Origin: Phreatobacter cathodiphilus | GTDB taxonomy: Bacteria; Pseudomonadota; Alphaproteobacteria; Rhizobiales; Phreatobacteraceae | DNA: 64,000 nt | Assembly (NCBI RefSeq): GCF_003008515.1 | Contig: NZ_CP027668.1 | Coordinates: 744,001-808,000, forward strand | Direction of reading: 5' to 3' | Shown: positions 8,798 through 17,320 of the stretch, piece by piece | Numbering within the stretch: the stretch's first letter is position 1 | Layout: each line of letters starts with the position of its first letter | The notes under the pieces: generated by a model | The model's database searches: none | Told to the model about the DNA's origin: nothing | Seen by the model: only the letters and a program-made list of their open reading frames with translations | Program-made: the position numbers and the translations under genes

Positions 8798-10345
8798 TCA
8801 GCGCAGCGTCAGCGCCACGAAGCGGCGATCGCCCTCGGCGTTCGCCACCAGGAACAGCGCCGAGCTGCGCCCCTCCGCCCGCAGCGCCTGGATGCGCCGC
8901 GTCACGTCGGCGGGCGAGTTCACCGGCTCGTTCTGCACCTCGAGGATGACGTTGCCCGGCTGGATCGCCCGCTCGGCCGCCCGCGAATTGGGATCGACCT
9001 GGGTGACCACCACGCCGCGCACGTCGTCGCGGACGCGGAAGCGCTGGCGCATCTCCTGCGTCAGCCCGGAGAGCTGGAGCCCCAGCGCCGAGACGGTGGG
9101 GTTGGCCGGCCGCGGCGGCTGGCCCTGCGGCTGGCGTCCCGTCGAGGCCTGCTGGATATTGCCCTCGCGGCGGCCGAGCGTGACGGTCAGCGTCTCTTCC
9201 TTGCCGCCGCGCATGACGACGACCGGCACCGCCTTGCCCACGGCCGTCTCGGAGACGATCCGCGGCAGCTCGCGCGAATTGCGCACCTCGCGGCCGTCGA
9301 AGCTGACGATGACGTCGCCGGTCTTCATGCCGGCCGGGCCGGCCGGGCCGTTCGGCTCGACGCCGGCGATGAGCGCGCCGCGGCGGGTGCCGAGGTTGAG
9401 GCTCTCGGCGATCTCGTCGGTCACCTCCTGGATGCGCACGCCGAGCCAGCCGCGCCGCGTCTCGCCGAACTCGCGCAGCTGCGCGATGATCGGGCGGGCG
9501 GTGTTCGCGGGAATGGCGAAGGCGATGCCGATATTGCCGCCGGTCTGCGAGAAGATCGCCGTGTTGATGCCGATGACGTCGCCGGCCATGTTGAACAGGG
9601 GGCCGCCGGAATTGCCGCGGTTGATGGCCGCGTCGGTCTGGATGTAGTTGTCGAAGGGCCCCGACTGGATGTCGCGGTTCTTGGCCGAGACGATGCCGGC
9701 CGTGACCGTGCCGCCGAGCCCCAGCGGATTGCCGATGGCCATCACCGCCTCGCCGATGCGGATGCGGTCGGAGTCGGCGAGGTTCACCGCCTTCAGCGGC
9801 CGGGTCGGCTGCACGCGCAGCACGGCGACGTCGATCTCGCGGTCGCGACCGATCAACTCGGCCTTCAGGCGCGTGCCGTCGTTGAAGATGACCGTGATCT
9901 CGTCGGCGTTGTCGATGACGTGGTTGTTGGTGACCACGATGCCGCTGGCGTCGATGACGAAGCCGGAGCCGAGCGAGGACTGTCGGCGCTGCGGCGCCGG
10001 CTGGCCGTCGGGCCCGCCCGGCGGATTTTCGCCGCGGCGGCGGAAGAATTCCTCGAACAGCTCGTCGAAGGGCGCGCCGGGGCCGGGATTGCCCGGGCCG
10101 CCGGGGGCGCCAGGCTGGCCGGGGCGGCGGCCGGGCGGGCCGGGCCGCTGACCGGGGGAGGCGTCGACGCGCGAGGAGGTGGAGATGTTCACCACCGCGT
10201 CGATGACGCGCTCGGCGAGATCCGACAGGTCGATGGCCTGGCGGGCTTCGGCGCGCGGCATGGTGCCGGGGGTGAGCGCGAGGCCCGTGCCGAGGGCGAG
10301 GGCGAGGCTGGCGGCCGCGAGGCGGCTGCCGATCCGGGAGGTCAT
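8798..10345 (-). CDS. degP: DegP/HtrA (Do) family periplasmic serine protease
   Basis: The 515-aa protein has a signal peptide (residues 1-34), then a trypsin-like domain with catalytic His142 (VVTNNHVID), Asp172 (EIDVAVLRV) and Ser246 (GNSGGPLFN). Two PDZ domains follow (GWLGVRIQEV and the C-terminal GVVVTQVDP). Between signal and protease lies an unusual Pro/Gly/Arg-rich stretch at about 62-122. Function: degradation and chaperoning of misfolded envelope proteins. The start has AGGA 8 nt upstream; an upstream ATG at 10435 would add a poor leader. Monocistronic by context. Confidence 0.93.
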   Translation of the reverse strand: MTSRIGSRLAAASLALALGTGLALTPGTMPRAEARQAIDLSDLAERVIDAVVNISTSSRVDASPGQRPGPPGRRPGQPGAPGGPGNPGPGAPFDELFEEFFRRRGENPPGGPDGQPAPQRRQSSLGSGFVIDASGIVVTNNHVIDNADEITVIFNDGTRLKAELIGRDREIDVAVLRVQPTRPLKAVNLADSDRIRIGEAVMAIGNPLGLGGTVTAGIVSAKNRDIQSGPFDNYIQTDAAINRGNSGGPLFNMAGDVIGINTAIFSQTGGNIGIAFAIPANTARPIIAQLREFGETRRGWLGVRIQEVTDEIAESLNLGTRRGALIAGVEPNGPAGPAGMKTGDVIVSFDGREVRNSRELPRIVSETAVGKAVPVVVMRGGKEETLTVTLGRREGNIQQASTGRQPQGQPPRPANPTVSALGLQLSGLTQEMRQRFRVRDDVRGVVVTQVDPNSRAAERAIQPGNVILEVQNEPVNSPADVTRRIQALRAEGRSSALFLVANAEGDRRFVALTLR

Positions 10346-10571
10346 CGTCGAGATCCTGGTGGAAGTTCCGGGAAGGGAAAGGGGTGCGGTGCGGGCGGTG
10401 CGACCATGAACATCGGCTGGGCGGCTTGTGGTCATGTCTCGTCCCCGTCGGCCCCGTCACAGACGCCCGCCATGTTTCGGCGCGATGGCGTCGAGGCATA
10501 GTGAACCACGAAATGGGGCGGCATGGCGACCTCGGAAAGGGCCTGCCATGCCGTCGGGGCGGTCTGGGCCA
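10346..10571. other. intergenic region upstream of degP
   Basis: This 226-bp gap holds the degP promoter region and the 3' flank of the AhpD-like gene. I found no convincing -35/-10 pair, RNA gene or conserved open frame in it. Confidence 0.4.
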
Positions 10572-10970
10572 TCACACCTGTTTGAAGGCCTCGTCCACCG
10601 GCACCTGCAGCGAGAGCGCCATGCGATTCGTCTCCGAGGCCATGGCGACGATGGAGACGAGTTCCATGAACTGTTCGTCGCTCATGCCCTTGGTCCGCGC
10701 GGCGGCCGTATGTGAGCGGATGCAGTACTCGCAGGAATTGGCCATGGAGACGGCGACGTAGATCAGCTCCTTGGTCAGCGGGTCGAGGGCGCCCGGCGCC
10801 ATGACCTGCCGGACGCTCTCCCAGGTCCGCTTCAGCGCGACCGGGTCATGGGCCAGGACGCGCCAGAAATTGTTGACGAAATCCGTCTTGCGCGTCGCCC
10901 GGATGTCGGCGAAGACCGCCGCCGCCTCCGCCGACAGGTCCGCATCCGCGAGCGCGGGCATCATCGACAT
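10572..10970 (-). CDS. carboxymuconolactone decarboxylase / AhpD-like protein
   Basis: The 132-aa all-helical protein carries the AhpD-type signature CEYCIRSH, a CxxC redox pair followed by a His three residues later. Preceding it is KELIYVAVSMAN, typical of the CMD domain. Members are alkylhydroperoxidase-like reductants or lactone decarboxylases. The intact CxxC-x2-H favours a redox role. The start has GGGAGGA about 9 nt upstream. It lies 28 bp downstream of the M20 peptidase on the same strand, so the two probably form an operon. Confidence 0.87.
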   Translation of the reverse strand: MSMMPALADADLSAEAAAVFADIRATRKTDFVNNFWRVLAHDPVALKRTWESVRQVMAPGALDPLTKELIYVAVSMANSCEYCIRSHTAAARTKGMSDEQFMELVSIVAMASETNRMALSLQVPVDEAFKQV

Positions 10971-10998
10971 GGCCTTGGGTCCTCCCGATTGCGCCGGT

Positions 10999-12129
10999 TC
11001 AGCCGGCGATCTCCTCGATCAGTCCGCCGAGGATCGTGCCGCGCGGCAGGATCGAGCGGATGTCGCAATATTCTTCCTTGGTGTGGATGCCGCCGCCCCA
11101 GACGCCGAGCCCGTCGAGGGTCGGCACGCCCATGGCGCCTGTGAAATTGCCGTCCGAGCCGCCGCCCGACTGCATGTGTTCAATGGGGAAGCCGTGCCTG
11201 TCGGCGATCGCCTTGGCCTTGGCGTAGAGCGCCATCGTGCCCTCGCCGGCGACGAAGAGCGGGCGCACCGGCCCCGGCTCGATGGTGATGCGGGTGTTTG
11301 GGAAGGGCGGGCGCAGCGTGCGCAGGCGCACGTCGATGTCGGCGAGGTCGTCCGGCGTGGCGGCGACGCAGAGCACCTCCGCCGAGCAGAGGACCGGCAC
11401 CACGTTGACCCAGGTGCCGGAATTGACCCGGCCGACCGCGAAGGTCTGGCCGCGCTCGTAGTCCGACCAGTCCTCGATGGTCTCGATGATGCGCGCCATG
11501 GCGCGGATCGACGACACGCCGCGGCTGATGGCGGCGCCCGCATGGGAGGGCCGGCCGTGGACGTGGATCATGTAGCGGACCACCGCATGGCGGCCCGAGG
11601 TGACGAAATGGTCGCGGCCGGGTTCCGGCACGAGGACATGTGCGGCCTTCGCCGCCTCCGCCTCGATGGTGAGGCGCGAGGAGGGGGAGCCAACCTCCTC
11701 GTCGGGGACCAGCACCACCGTGACGCTGCGGCGCAGGCGCCCGCCCTTCTGCTTGATGAGCTTGCCGAGCACGTGCAGGGCCAGCACCGTGCCGCCCTTC
11801 ATGTCGGTGACGCCCGGCCCGTAGAGCCGGTCGCCCTCGCGGCGGATGGGCAGGGGGCCGGCAAGGGTGCCGACCGCGTGGACGGTGTCGACATGGGCGA
11901 GGATGAGGAGGCCGGGTCCCGGCTCGGTGCCGGCGAGCCGGCCGATGACGATGTCGCCGAAGCCCTGGGTGCCGGGCAGGCGGTCGATGTCGAATCCCAT
12001 GATGCCGAGGTCGCGCGCGCCCTCGTCCATCATCCGGTTGACCGCCGCGGCATCATAGGTCGGGCTCTCGATCGAGGCCCAGCGGATGATATCCGAGACA
12101 ACCTGGTCGACATCCGTGGTCACGGGCAT
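10999..12129 (-). CDS. M20 family metallopeptidase (glutamate carboxypeptidase-like)
   Basis: The 376-aa protein shows all M20 metal motifs: HVDTVH (first His plus catalytic-site Asp), GVTDMKGG (bridging Asp), PDEEVGS (catalytic Glu and ligand Glu), and near the end GGGSDGNF and GIHTKEE (last His ligand). It belongs with CPG2-type carboxypeptidases that cleave C-terminal glutamate or related amides. No signal peptide is visible, so cytoplasmic. A strong GAGGAGGAG ribosome site precedes the ATG. The downstream AhpD-like gene is probably cotranscribed. Substrate unknown. Confidence 0.9.
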   Translation of the reverse strand: MPVTTDVDQVVSDIIRWASIESPTYDAAAVNRMMDEGARDLGIMGFDIDRLPGTQGFGDIVIGRLAGTEPGPGLLILAHVDTVHAVGTLAGPLPIRREGDRLYGPGVTDMKGGTVLALHVLGKLIKQKGGRLRRSVTVVLVPDEEVGSPSSRLTIEAEAAKAAHVLVPEPGRDHFVTSGRHAVVRYMIHVHGRPSHAGAAISRGVSSIRAMARIIETIEDWSDYERGQTFAVGRVNSGTWVNVVPVLCSAEVLCVAATPDDLADIDVRLRTLRPPFPNTRITIEPGPVRPLFVAGEGTMALYAKAKAIADRHGFPIEHMQSGGGSDGNFTGAMGVPTLDGLGVWGGGIHTKEEYCDIRSILPRGTILGGLIEEIAG

Positions 12130-12183
12130 GCGGGGCTCCTCCTCTGACGTGAGGGGAGCCTAGAGCCGCCTCTGCCGCCGCGT

Positions 12184-13323
12184 CTACGGCCGCTGCGGCT
12201 CACGAGCTATGATCCCGAAATTCTGCCCGCCGAAGCGTTGCTCGATCTGCTCGATGCGCTTCTCGTGGTCCTGCCAGTTGAACCGGCTGGTGGACCGCTG
12301 GCCGGGCGGCGGCGTCTCGGAGCCCGTGGGAACCGTCACCCCGCGCGCCAGCGGCGAGCCGATGGCGTTGAGGTGGACCACCGCCCGTCGGCAATATTCC
12401 AGCGACAGGGCGCTCATTTCGGTCTCGTCCCAGCCGGCGCGGTATTTCATCAGCGCCTGGCAGAGATTGCCGCCGGAGCGCTCCCAGGCGCCGGCGAGAT
12501 AGGTCACGCCGAGGCGGATGTTGGTCTCCGGCTCGAACAGGTCCTGGATCGTGCCGTTGAAACCGAGTTGGCGGGCTATGGAGGGGCGGACCTGCATGAG
12601 GCCGACATCGTCGACGAGACCGACCGCGTGCGGGTCGTAGGCGCTCTCCACCATCACCACCGCGTCGGCGAGGTCGATCGGCACGCGCAGGGCGGCCGCG
12701 AGGCGCCGGACGGTCGGGTAATGCGCCTTGCGGCCCACCAGATAGCGCGTGTCGGAATAGGCACGGCCCTCGAAGCGCCGCGGCGGCGCCTCGGCGAAGG
12801 GCGCCTCGAGCTGCGGCAGGTCGCCCGCCGTGTCGGCGGCGACCGGCTCGGCCGACGATGGCGGCGGGGTTGCGCCCGGCGGCGCGGCCGCGGCGGTGCG
12901 GGAGGGCGGCACCTGGGCGTTGATGACGGCGCGGTGGTTGTCCGGAATCGCAGGCGCCCGTCGGCTCGCCGCCTCCGCCTCGCGAAAGGCCTCGTCGATC
13001 CGGCTGGGCGGGGCAGCCGGTGCCGCCGTCGCTGCCGGTTGTGCCGGGGCCGGCGCCGCCTCGGCGGGTGGCGTGGTCGCGGCAGGCGGCACGGTGGCGA
13101 GTTCCGGCGCGCTGGTGGCGTCGCTCTCGGCGGCCTCGGCAGGGCGGGGGTCGGGCAGGGGGGCAACGCGCGGCGCCCCGGCCGGCGGGCGCGCCGGGCG
13201 GGCGGCAGGCCGGCTGGCTGGCGGCTGGCGCGCGCCGGGAGGCGTCAGGTCGAGCTGGGCGACGGCCGGCGTGGCGGCCAGAACCGCACCGGCGAGGAGA
13301 ACCGTCCGCAACGTGCCATGCAT
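12184..13323 (-). CDS. exported lytic transglycosylase (SLT domain)
   Basis: The 379-aa protein has a Sec signal (MHGTLRTVLLAGAVLAATPAVA), then a long Ala/Pro-rich low-complexity segment to about residue 190, and a C-terminal SLT domain. Catalytic Glu is in VMVESAYDP, followed by VGLMQVRP, LFEPETNI and YLAGAWERSGG.LCQALMKYRAG, the usual family-1 order. It cleaves peptidoglycan between MurNAc and GlcNAc, forming anhydroMurNAc. The gene ends 54 bp before the M20 gene. The ribosome site is weak (GGGG). It sits downstream of marR on the same strand. Confidence 0.9.
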   Translation of the reverse strand: MHGTLRTVLLAGAVLAATPAVAQLDLTPPGARQPPASRPAARPARPPAGAPRVAPLPDPRPAEAAESDATSAPELATVPPAATTPPAEAAPAPAQPAATAAPAAPPSRIDEAFREAEAASRRAPAIPDNHRAVINAQVPPSRTAAAAPPGATPPPSSAEPVAADTAGDLPQLEAPFAEAPPRRFEGRAYSDTRYLVGRKAHYPTVRRLAAALRVPIDLADAVVMVESAYDPHAVGLVDDVGLMQVRPSIARQLGFNGTIQDLFEPETNIRLGVTYLAGAWERSGGNLCQALMKYRAGWDETEMSALSLEYCRRAVVHLNAIGSPLARGVTVPTGSETPPPGQRSTSRFNWQDHEKRIEQIEQRFGGQNFGIIAREPQRP

Positions 13324-13373
13324 GGCCCCAATCTAGTCGACCGGGACGGCCCGCGCTACCCGCGCCCCGGGCC

Positions 13374-13832
13374 TCAGTCACGCAGGGAGTCAAGCCGGGT
13401 GCGGATCTCGGTGAGCGGGGCGAGGGCGGAGGCGAAGGGCGTCCGGCCGATCCGCGCCAGCAGGTCTTCCAGCACGGGAGCGAGCCGGGCGATGCAGTCC
13501 GCATGGACGGCCCGGCCGGCATCGGTGATCTCGACGAGCCTGCCGCGGCCGTCGCTGTCGTCTGGCACGATCCGCACCAGGCCCTTCGGCTCCAGCCTCT
13601 GCAGCGTCGAGGTCATGGTCGCGCGCGTCACCTGGAAGGCCCGGGCGAGGTCGGAGGGGCGTCTCTGGCCGCCGAGCCGCACGAAGTGGTTGAGAATGGT
13701 GAACTGGGCGAGGGTCATCCCCTCCGGCATGACGCGTTCGAAGGCCGTGCTCGACAACTGCGCGATGATGCCGACCTCGTTGAACACGCGGAACAGGAGG
13801 TCCGCGTCGCTGGCGGGAACAGTGTCGGTCAT
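13374..13832 (-). CDS. MarR family transcriptional regulator
   Basis: The 152-aa protein has a winged helix-turn-helix: LAQFTILNHFVRLGGQRRPSDLARAFQVTRATMTSTLQRLEPKGLV, then a wing with DDSDGRGRLVEIT and a C-terminal dimerisation helix. It follows the nitroreductase gene with an ATGA overlap, so it is translationally coupled and probably represses its own operon. The candidate operator is the palindrome at 14991-15026. An AGGA lies 4 nt before the ATG. Ligand unknown. Confidence 0.9.
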   Translation of the reverse strand: MTDTVPASDADLLFRVFNEVGIIAQLSSTAFERVMPEGMTLAQFTILNHFVRLGGQRRPSDLARAFQVTRATMTSTLQRLEPKGLVRIVPDDSDGRGRLVEITDAGRAVHADCIARLAPVLEDLLARIGRTPFASALAPLTEIRTRLDSLRD

Positions 13833-14977
13833 GCGGTCCTGATTCGGGAGGCGGCAGACCAGCGGGGCGTCTGCGGCACGTCGGGACCGTAACCCAACCT
13901 GGCGAGCATGTGCAGCCGTTTCGGGCTGCCGGTGCCCAGCATGCGGTCGAGCTCCGCGCGCAGTCCGTCCATTTCGGTGAATTCCTGCAGGGCCTGGCTG
14001 ACCGGTTGCATGGAGAGGCCGAGCGAGGCGGCCGTCAGGTTGGCCCTGAGATAGGCCCGTCCGGCGGCAAACGCGCCCGCCCGGCTGCCGTCCTCTGCGG
14101 TGACGGTCACATAGGCCGGCGTCGCCGCCAGCATGGCGCGGTACATGTCGCGGCCCTGAAGCGTCGCGGCGGAGGCGGGATCGGCGAGTTGTACCCGCGA
14201 CAACCGGCCGAGGAGCGACAGCCCTTCGAGGAACGGACCGCCCAGCGAGATGCCGTCGGGATTGGCCTCAATCTCGCGGCGGCCGATGCGCATGAGGTCG
14301 ACGCTCTCCTGGTGGGTCCTCGGCGTCGCGGCCTCGACCTCCCACGCCCGCCAGGTGAGGGCGCGGACCTCCGCGGTCATCCCGGCGTCGGTGAGGGCCG
14401 CGACTGCGAGGCCCGGTGCCGAGAGCGCGGCCAGGGCCGCTGCCGCCGCCGCCGGAACCGGGCGCGCCATGTCATAGGGCCGCTTGGTCGAGCGCCGCGC
14501 CATCACATGGGCGAACAGCGGGTCGACGGCAACGCCTGCGTCGCGGATCAGCGTCAGGTGCGCCACCGGGCGCTGGTCGAGGCGCGGCTGCGGCTCGCCT
14601 TCCGGGAACGGCACGACCTCCAGCCGATGGCCGGTCGCCGTCGCCGCGATCGCCGCGAGTTCGCAGAAGCAGGCGAGCCCGATGACGATCTGCCGGTCGA
14701 GGGGATCGGTTTCCGGCAGCCTGCGGTCGAGGTCGCAGAAGAGGGTCATCGTCGTAGGGCCGGTCAGCTCGACGATCCACGGCTGCCGGTTGTGCGGGTT
14801 CGGCGCGAGGATCGCGTGCTCGACGACGAACCGGCGCGGGTCGGAGCGCGAGCCGCCGGCCTGGCTCCAGGGCAGGAGCGCCGCCGTGGGCGTGCGGGTG
14901 AGAGCAAAGGCGGTGGCGCCGGTGGCGGCCACGAGGCCGGTCGCACCGGAGGACAGGAGGAAGAGGCGACGATTCAT
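13829..14977 (-). CDS. exported nitroreductase-fold (Acg-like) protein
   Basis: The 382-aa protein begins with MNRRLFLLSSGATGLVAATG, a signal that resembles a Tat peptide (RR plus hydrophobic stretch). The body has the Acg-type nitroreductase features: APNPHNRQPW near residue 58, RRSTKRPYD in the middle and a C-terminal half repeating the fold (LRANLTAASLGLSMQPVSQ). Such proteins bind FMN; the physiological substrate is not known. It is the first gene of an operon with marR. A GGAG ribosome site is 6 nt upstream and a long palindrome lies just ahead of the gene. Confidence 0.82.
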   Translation of the reverse strand: MNRRLFLLSSGATGLVAATGATAFALTRTPTAALLPWSQAGGSRSDPRRFVVEHAILAPNPHNRQPWIVELTGPTTMTLFCDLDRRLPETDPLDRQIVIGLACFCELAAIAATATGHRLEVVPFPEGEPQPRLDQRPVAHLTLIRDAGVAVDPLFAHVMARRSTKRPYDMARPVPAAAAAALAALSAPGLAVAALTDAGMTAEVRALTWRAWEVEAATPRTHQESVDLMRIGRREIEANPDGISLGGPFLEGLSLLGRLSRVQLADPASAATLQGRDMYRAMLAATPAYVTVTAEDGSRAGAFAAGRAYLRANLTAASLGLSMQPVSQALQEFTEMDGLRAELDRMLGTGSPKRLHMLARLGYGPDVPQTPRWSAASRIRTA

Positions 14978-14990
14978 GAGATGCTCCGGT

Positions 14991-15026
14991 GGTTAGATGT
15001 CGAACTATATAATTCGGTATCTAACC
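14991..15026. promoter_or_regulatory. 36-bp palindrome, candidate MarR operator
   Basis: GGTTAGAT at 14991-14998 mirrors ATCTAACC at 15019-15026, and the inner CGAA/TTCG and TAT/ATA pairs share the same centre (15008.5). In all, 15 of 18 pairs match. It lies 14 bp upstream of the nitroreductase start and would cover the -10 region of a minus-strand promoter whose -35 could be TTGACA (15037-15042, complement). It fits autoregulation by the MarR protein encoded in the operon. A second smaller palindrome, ATATCG-CT-CGATAT, is at 15042-15055. Confidence 0.7.
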
Positions 15027-15256
15027 AAAACACCGATGTCAATATCGCTCGATATCGAATTGGTTGGCTCGGCGCAGAGGGCTATCGTTCTGGCGGCCAC
15101 CCGATACCGCTGCGTGAAACGCTGAGCGGTCCTGCGGCCCGACGACGGCCTCCGAAACACGCTGTTACCTTTACGGGAGATGAAATCGCCGTCTAGATTT
15201 GTGACGGCGGTCGTTCGGCGGCTGCGAACCCACGCTGTAGAAATCCGAGGAAACAC

Positions 15257-15553
15257 ATGTTCAGGACCTGTCTTCTCGCCACGACCGCAGCCGCCGTCCT
15301 GGCTTTCGGTACGCTGATCACCACCACGCCGGCGCAGGCCCAGTGCACCGCGCGCTTCACCTGTGATCCCGGCGTCAGCCCGGTCTGCTGGTTCCGCCTC
15401 TTCTATCGCAATGGCAACAGCAGCGTCTTCACCGTTCCCGCCGGCGGCCAGCGCCGCATCTTCGGCCTGTCGCCGGGCGAGCGCTATTGCTCATCGAACC
15501 GTGGCACGCCCGGCTTCCAGTGCAACGCCCAGCGCATCCGCATGGCCTGCTGA
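15257..15553 (+). CDS. small exported cysteine-containing protein
   Basis: The 98-aa precursor has a clear Sec signal (cleavage near AQAQC). The mature part of about 68 residues has six cysteines, suggesting disulfides. The core reads CWFRLFYRNGNSSVF then GGQRRIFGLSPGERYC. The same pattern (NGT...GQRRLVG..P.C) is found in the small exported protein at 23345-23701, so the two appear to be distant paralogues. No known family recognised. It is flanked by the nitroreductase operon (divergent) and the M48 protease (convergent). Confidence 0.75.
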   Translation: MFRTCLLATTAAAVLAFGTLITTTPAQAQCTARFTCDPGVSPVCWFRLFYRNGNSSVFTVPAGGQRRIFGLSPGERYCSSNRGTPGFQCNAQRIRMAC

Positions 15554-15570
15554 CGGCGCGGGGCGCGGCG

Positions 15571-16623
15571 TCAACGCGGCGCGCCCCAGGACCGGCTCGC
15601 CTGCACCATCGAGGGCAGGTCCTGGCGCTGCCCCATGGCGGGCGCGTGGGGCGGCAGTTCCGGCATCCGCCCACCCGCCTTCTCCACCAGCGCCTGCACC
15701 CGCTTGGTGATGGACGGGTGGGTCGAGAACAGATCGGCGAAATCGTCCGGATCGTTCTCGAAGCACATGTCCATCACGCCCGAGGGCACGCCCTCGATGT
15801 CGGCGCGGCCGGAGATCTTCAGGAGCGCCGAGATCATTGCGTCGGGGTTCTTGGTGAGTTCGACGGCGCCGGCGTCGGCCAGGTACTCGCGCGAGCGCGA
15901 TAGCGACAGGCGGACCACGATCGCCAACACCCAGGACACCACCACCAGCGCGACGCCGATCAGCACCACCACGATGGCGCCGCCGCCCTTGCGGTCGTCG
16001 GAGGACGAGCGGATGCCGCCGCGCAGGAAGGCGCGGAACACCAGCTCGCCCACCAGCGAGATGACGCCCGAGATCACCACGGCGATGATCATCAGCCTGA
16101 CGTCGCCGTTGCGGATATGGGTGAGTTCGTGGGCGAGGACCGCCTCCACCTCCTTGTCGTCGAGGCTGTTGAGGAGGCCCGTGGTCACCGTCACGGTGAA
16201 CTGCTTCTCGTTGACGCCCGATGCGAAGGCGTTGAGCGCATCGCTCTGCAGGATGGCGAGCTTCGGCGTCGGCATGCCGCGGGAGATGCAGAGGTTCTCG
16301 AGCATCCTGTAGAGCTTCGGGTTGTCGGCCTGGCTCACCGGCTCCGACCCCGTCATCTTGCCGATGAGCGCGACGTTGAAGCGGTAGCCGATCAGCACCC
16401 ACAGCGCCGTGCCCGCCGTGACGAACGGCAGTGCGATGAGGAAGACGCGCCACGTCTCCCACATCACGTAGGAGCCGACCCGGTAGCCCGACATTCCGTA
16501 GCCGATCAGGATCACGCCGAAGGTCAGGAGATAGGCGAGGACGAACAGCCCGGCGATGAGGAATCCCGAGCGGATCTTGTTGTTGCGGATATGGCCGTAG
16601 AGCCCATAGGCCTCGCCGATCAT
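15571..16623 (-). CDS. membrane M48 family metalloprotease (HtpX-like)
   Basis: The 350-aa protein has two N-terminal membrane segments (about 20-42 and 60-80), then the zinc protease domain with HELTH (165-169), followed by two more hydrophobic segments and the downstream Glu ligand region SREYLADAGAVELT. This matches HtpX-type proteases that cut misfolded inner-membrane proteins. It lies 13 bp downstream of lemA; a LemA-M48 pairing is common in bacteria. The ribosome site is weak, so translation may be coupled to lemA. Confidence 0.9.
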   Translation of the reverse strand: MIGEAYGLYGHIRNNKIRSGFLIAGLFVLAYLLTFGVILIGYGMSGYRVGSYVMWETWRVFLIALPFVTAGTALWVLIGYRFNVALIGKMTGSEPVSQADNPKLYRMLENLCISRGMPTPKLAILQSDALNAFASGVNEKQFTVTVTTGLLNSLDDKEVEAVLAHELTHIRNGDVRLMIIAVVISGVISLVGELVFRAFLRGGIRSSSDDRKGGGAIVVVLIGVALVVVSWVLAIVVRLSLSRSREYLADAGAVELTKNPDAMISALLKISGRADIEGVPSGVMDMCFENDPDDFADLFSTHPSITKRVQALVEKAGGRMPELPPHAPAMGQRQDLPSMVQASRSWGAPR

Positions 16624-16636
16624 GACGGCGCCCGGC

Positions 16637-17194
16637 TCAGAACTTCACCGTCGGCGCCGTCTCGATCTGGGCGCGGGTCTCCGGGCCGACGTCGAAGAAC
16701 TCGCGCGGCGTGAAGCCCATCGACGCCGCGAAGAGCACCGCCGGGAAGGCCTGGATGGAGGCGTTGAACTCGCTCACCGCATTGTTGAAGAAGCGGCGGG
16801 CGGCCGCCAGCTTGTCCTCGACATTGCCGAGGTCGACCTGGAGCTGCTGGAAATTGGCGCTCGCCTTGAGGTCCGGATAGGCCTCGCCGAGCGCCATCAG
16901 ACGACCGACCGCACCCGAGAGCTGCTGCTCGGCCGCGGCCTGCGCCGCCGGACCGTGGGCGCCCTGCGCCGCATTGCGTGCGGCGATGACGGCGTCCAGC
17001 GTCGACTTCTCGTGCGCCGCATAGCCCTTCACCGTTTCGACGAGGTTCGGGATGAGGTCGTGGCGCTGCTTGAGCTGCACGTCGATGTCGGCGAAGGCCT
17101 GGTTGACCCGCTGCCGGAGCCCCACGAGCCCGTTGTAGACGAAGACGGCGTAGACGGCGGCGGCGATGACGATGCCGAGAATGGCCCAGCCCAT
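16637..17194 (-). CDS. lemA: LemA family protein
   Basis: The 185-aa protein has one N-terminal membrane anchor (MGWAILGIVIAAAVYAVFVY) followed by a long helical domain with the LemA hallmarks: YNGLVGLRQRVNQAFADIDVQLKQRHDLIPNLVE near the start and FN.A...FPA.LFA...GF at the end. Function is not well defined; the family is often beside M48 proteases as here. The start at 17194 has GAGGAG 7 nt upstream. An upstream ATG at 17236 would spoil the anchor position. Confidence 0.92.
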   Translation of the reverse strand: MGWAILGIVIAAAVYAVFVYNGLVGLRQRVNQAFADIDVQLKQRHDLIPNLVETVKGYAAHEKSTLDAVIAARNAAQGAHGPAAQAAAEQQLSGAVGRLMALGEAYPDLKASANFQQLQVDLGNVEDKLAAARRFFNNAVSEFNASIQAFPAVLFAASMGFTPREFFDVGPETRAQIETAPTVKF

Positions 17195-17320
17195 GACGTG
17201 GCTCCTCTCCATGACGACGGGGGCAGAGACTGTCACGGCCCCGCCCGGTTCGCAAAGACAAGGCGCGCGGCCGTGTTTCAGCGCGATGTCGGGAGGCTGT
17301 CCGCCGCGTGACGGAGGAGG

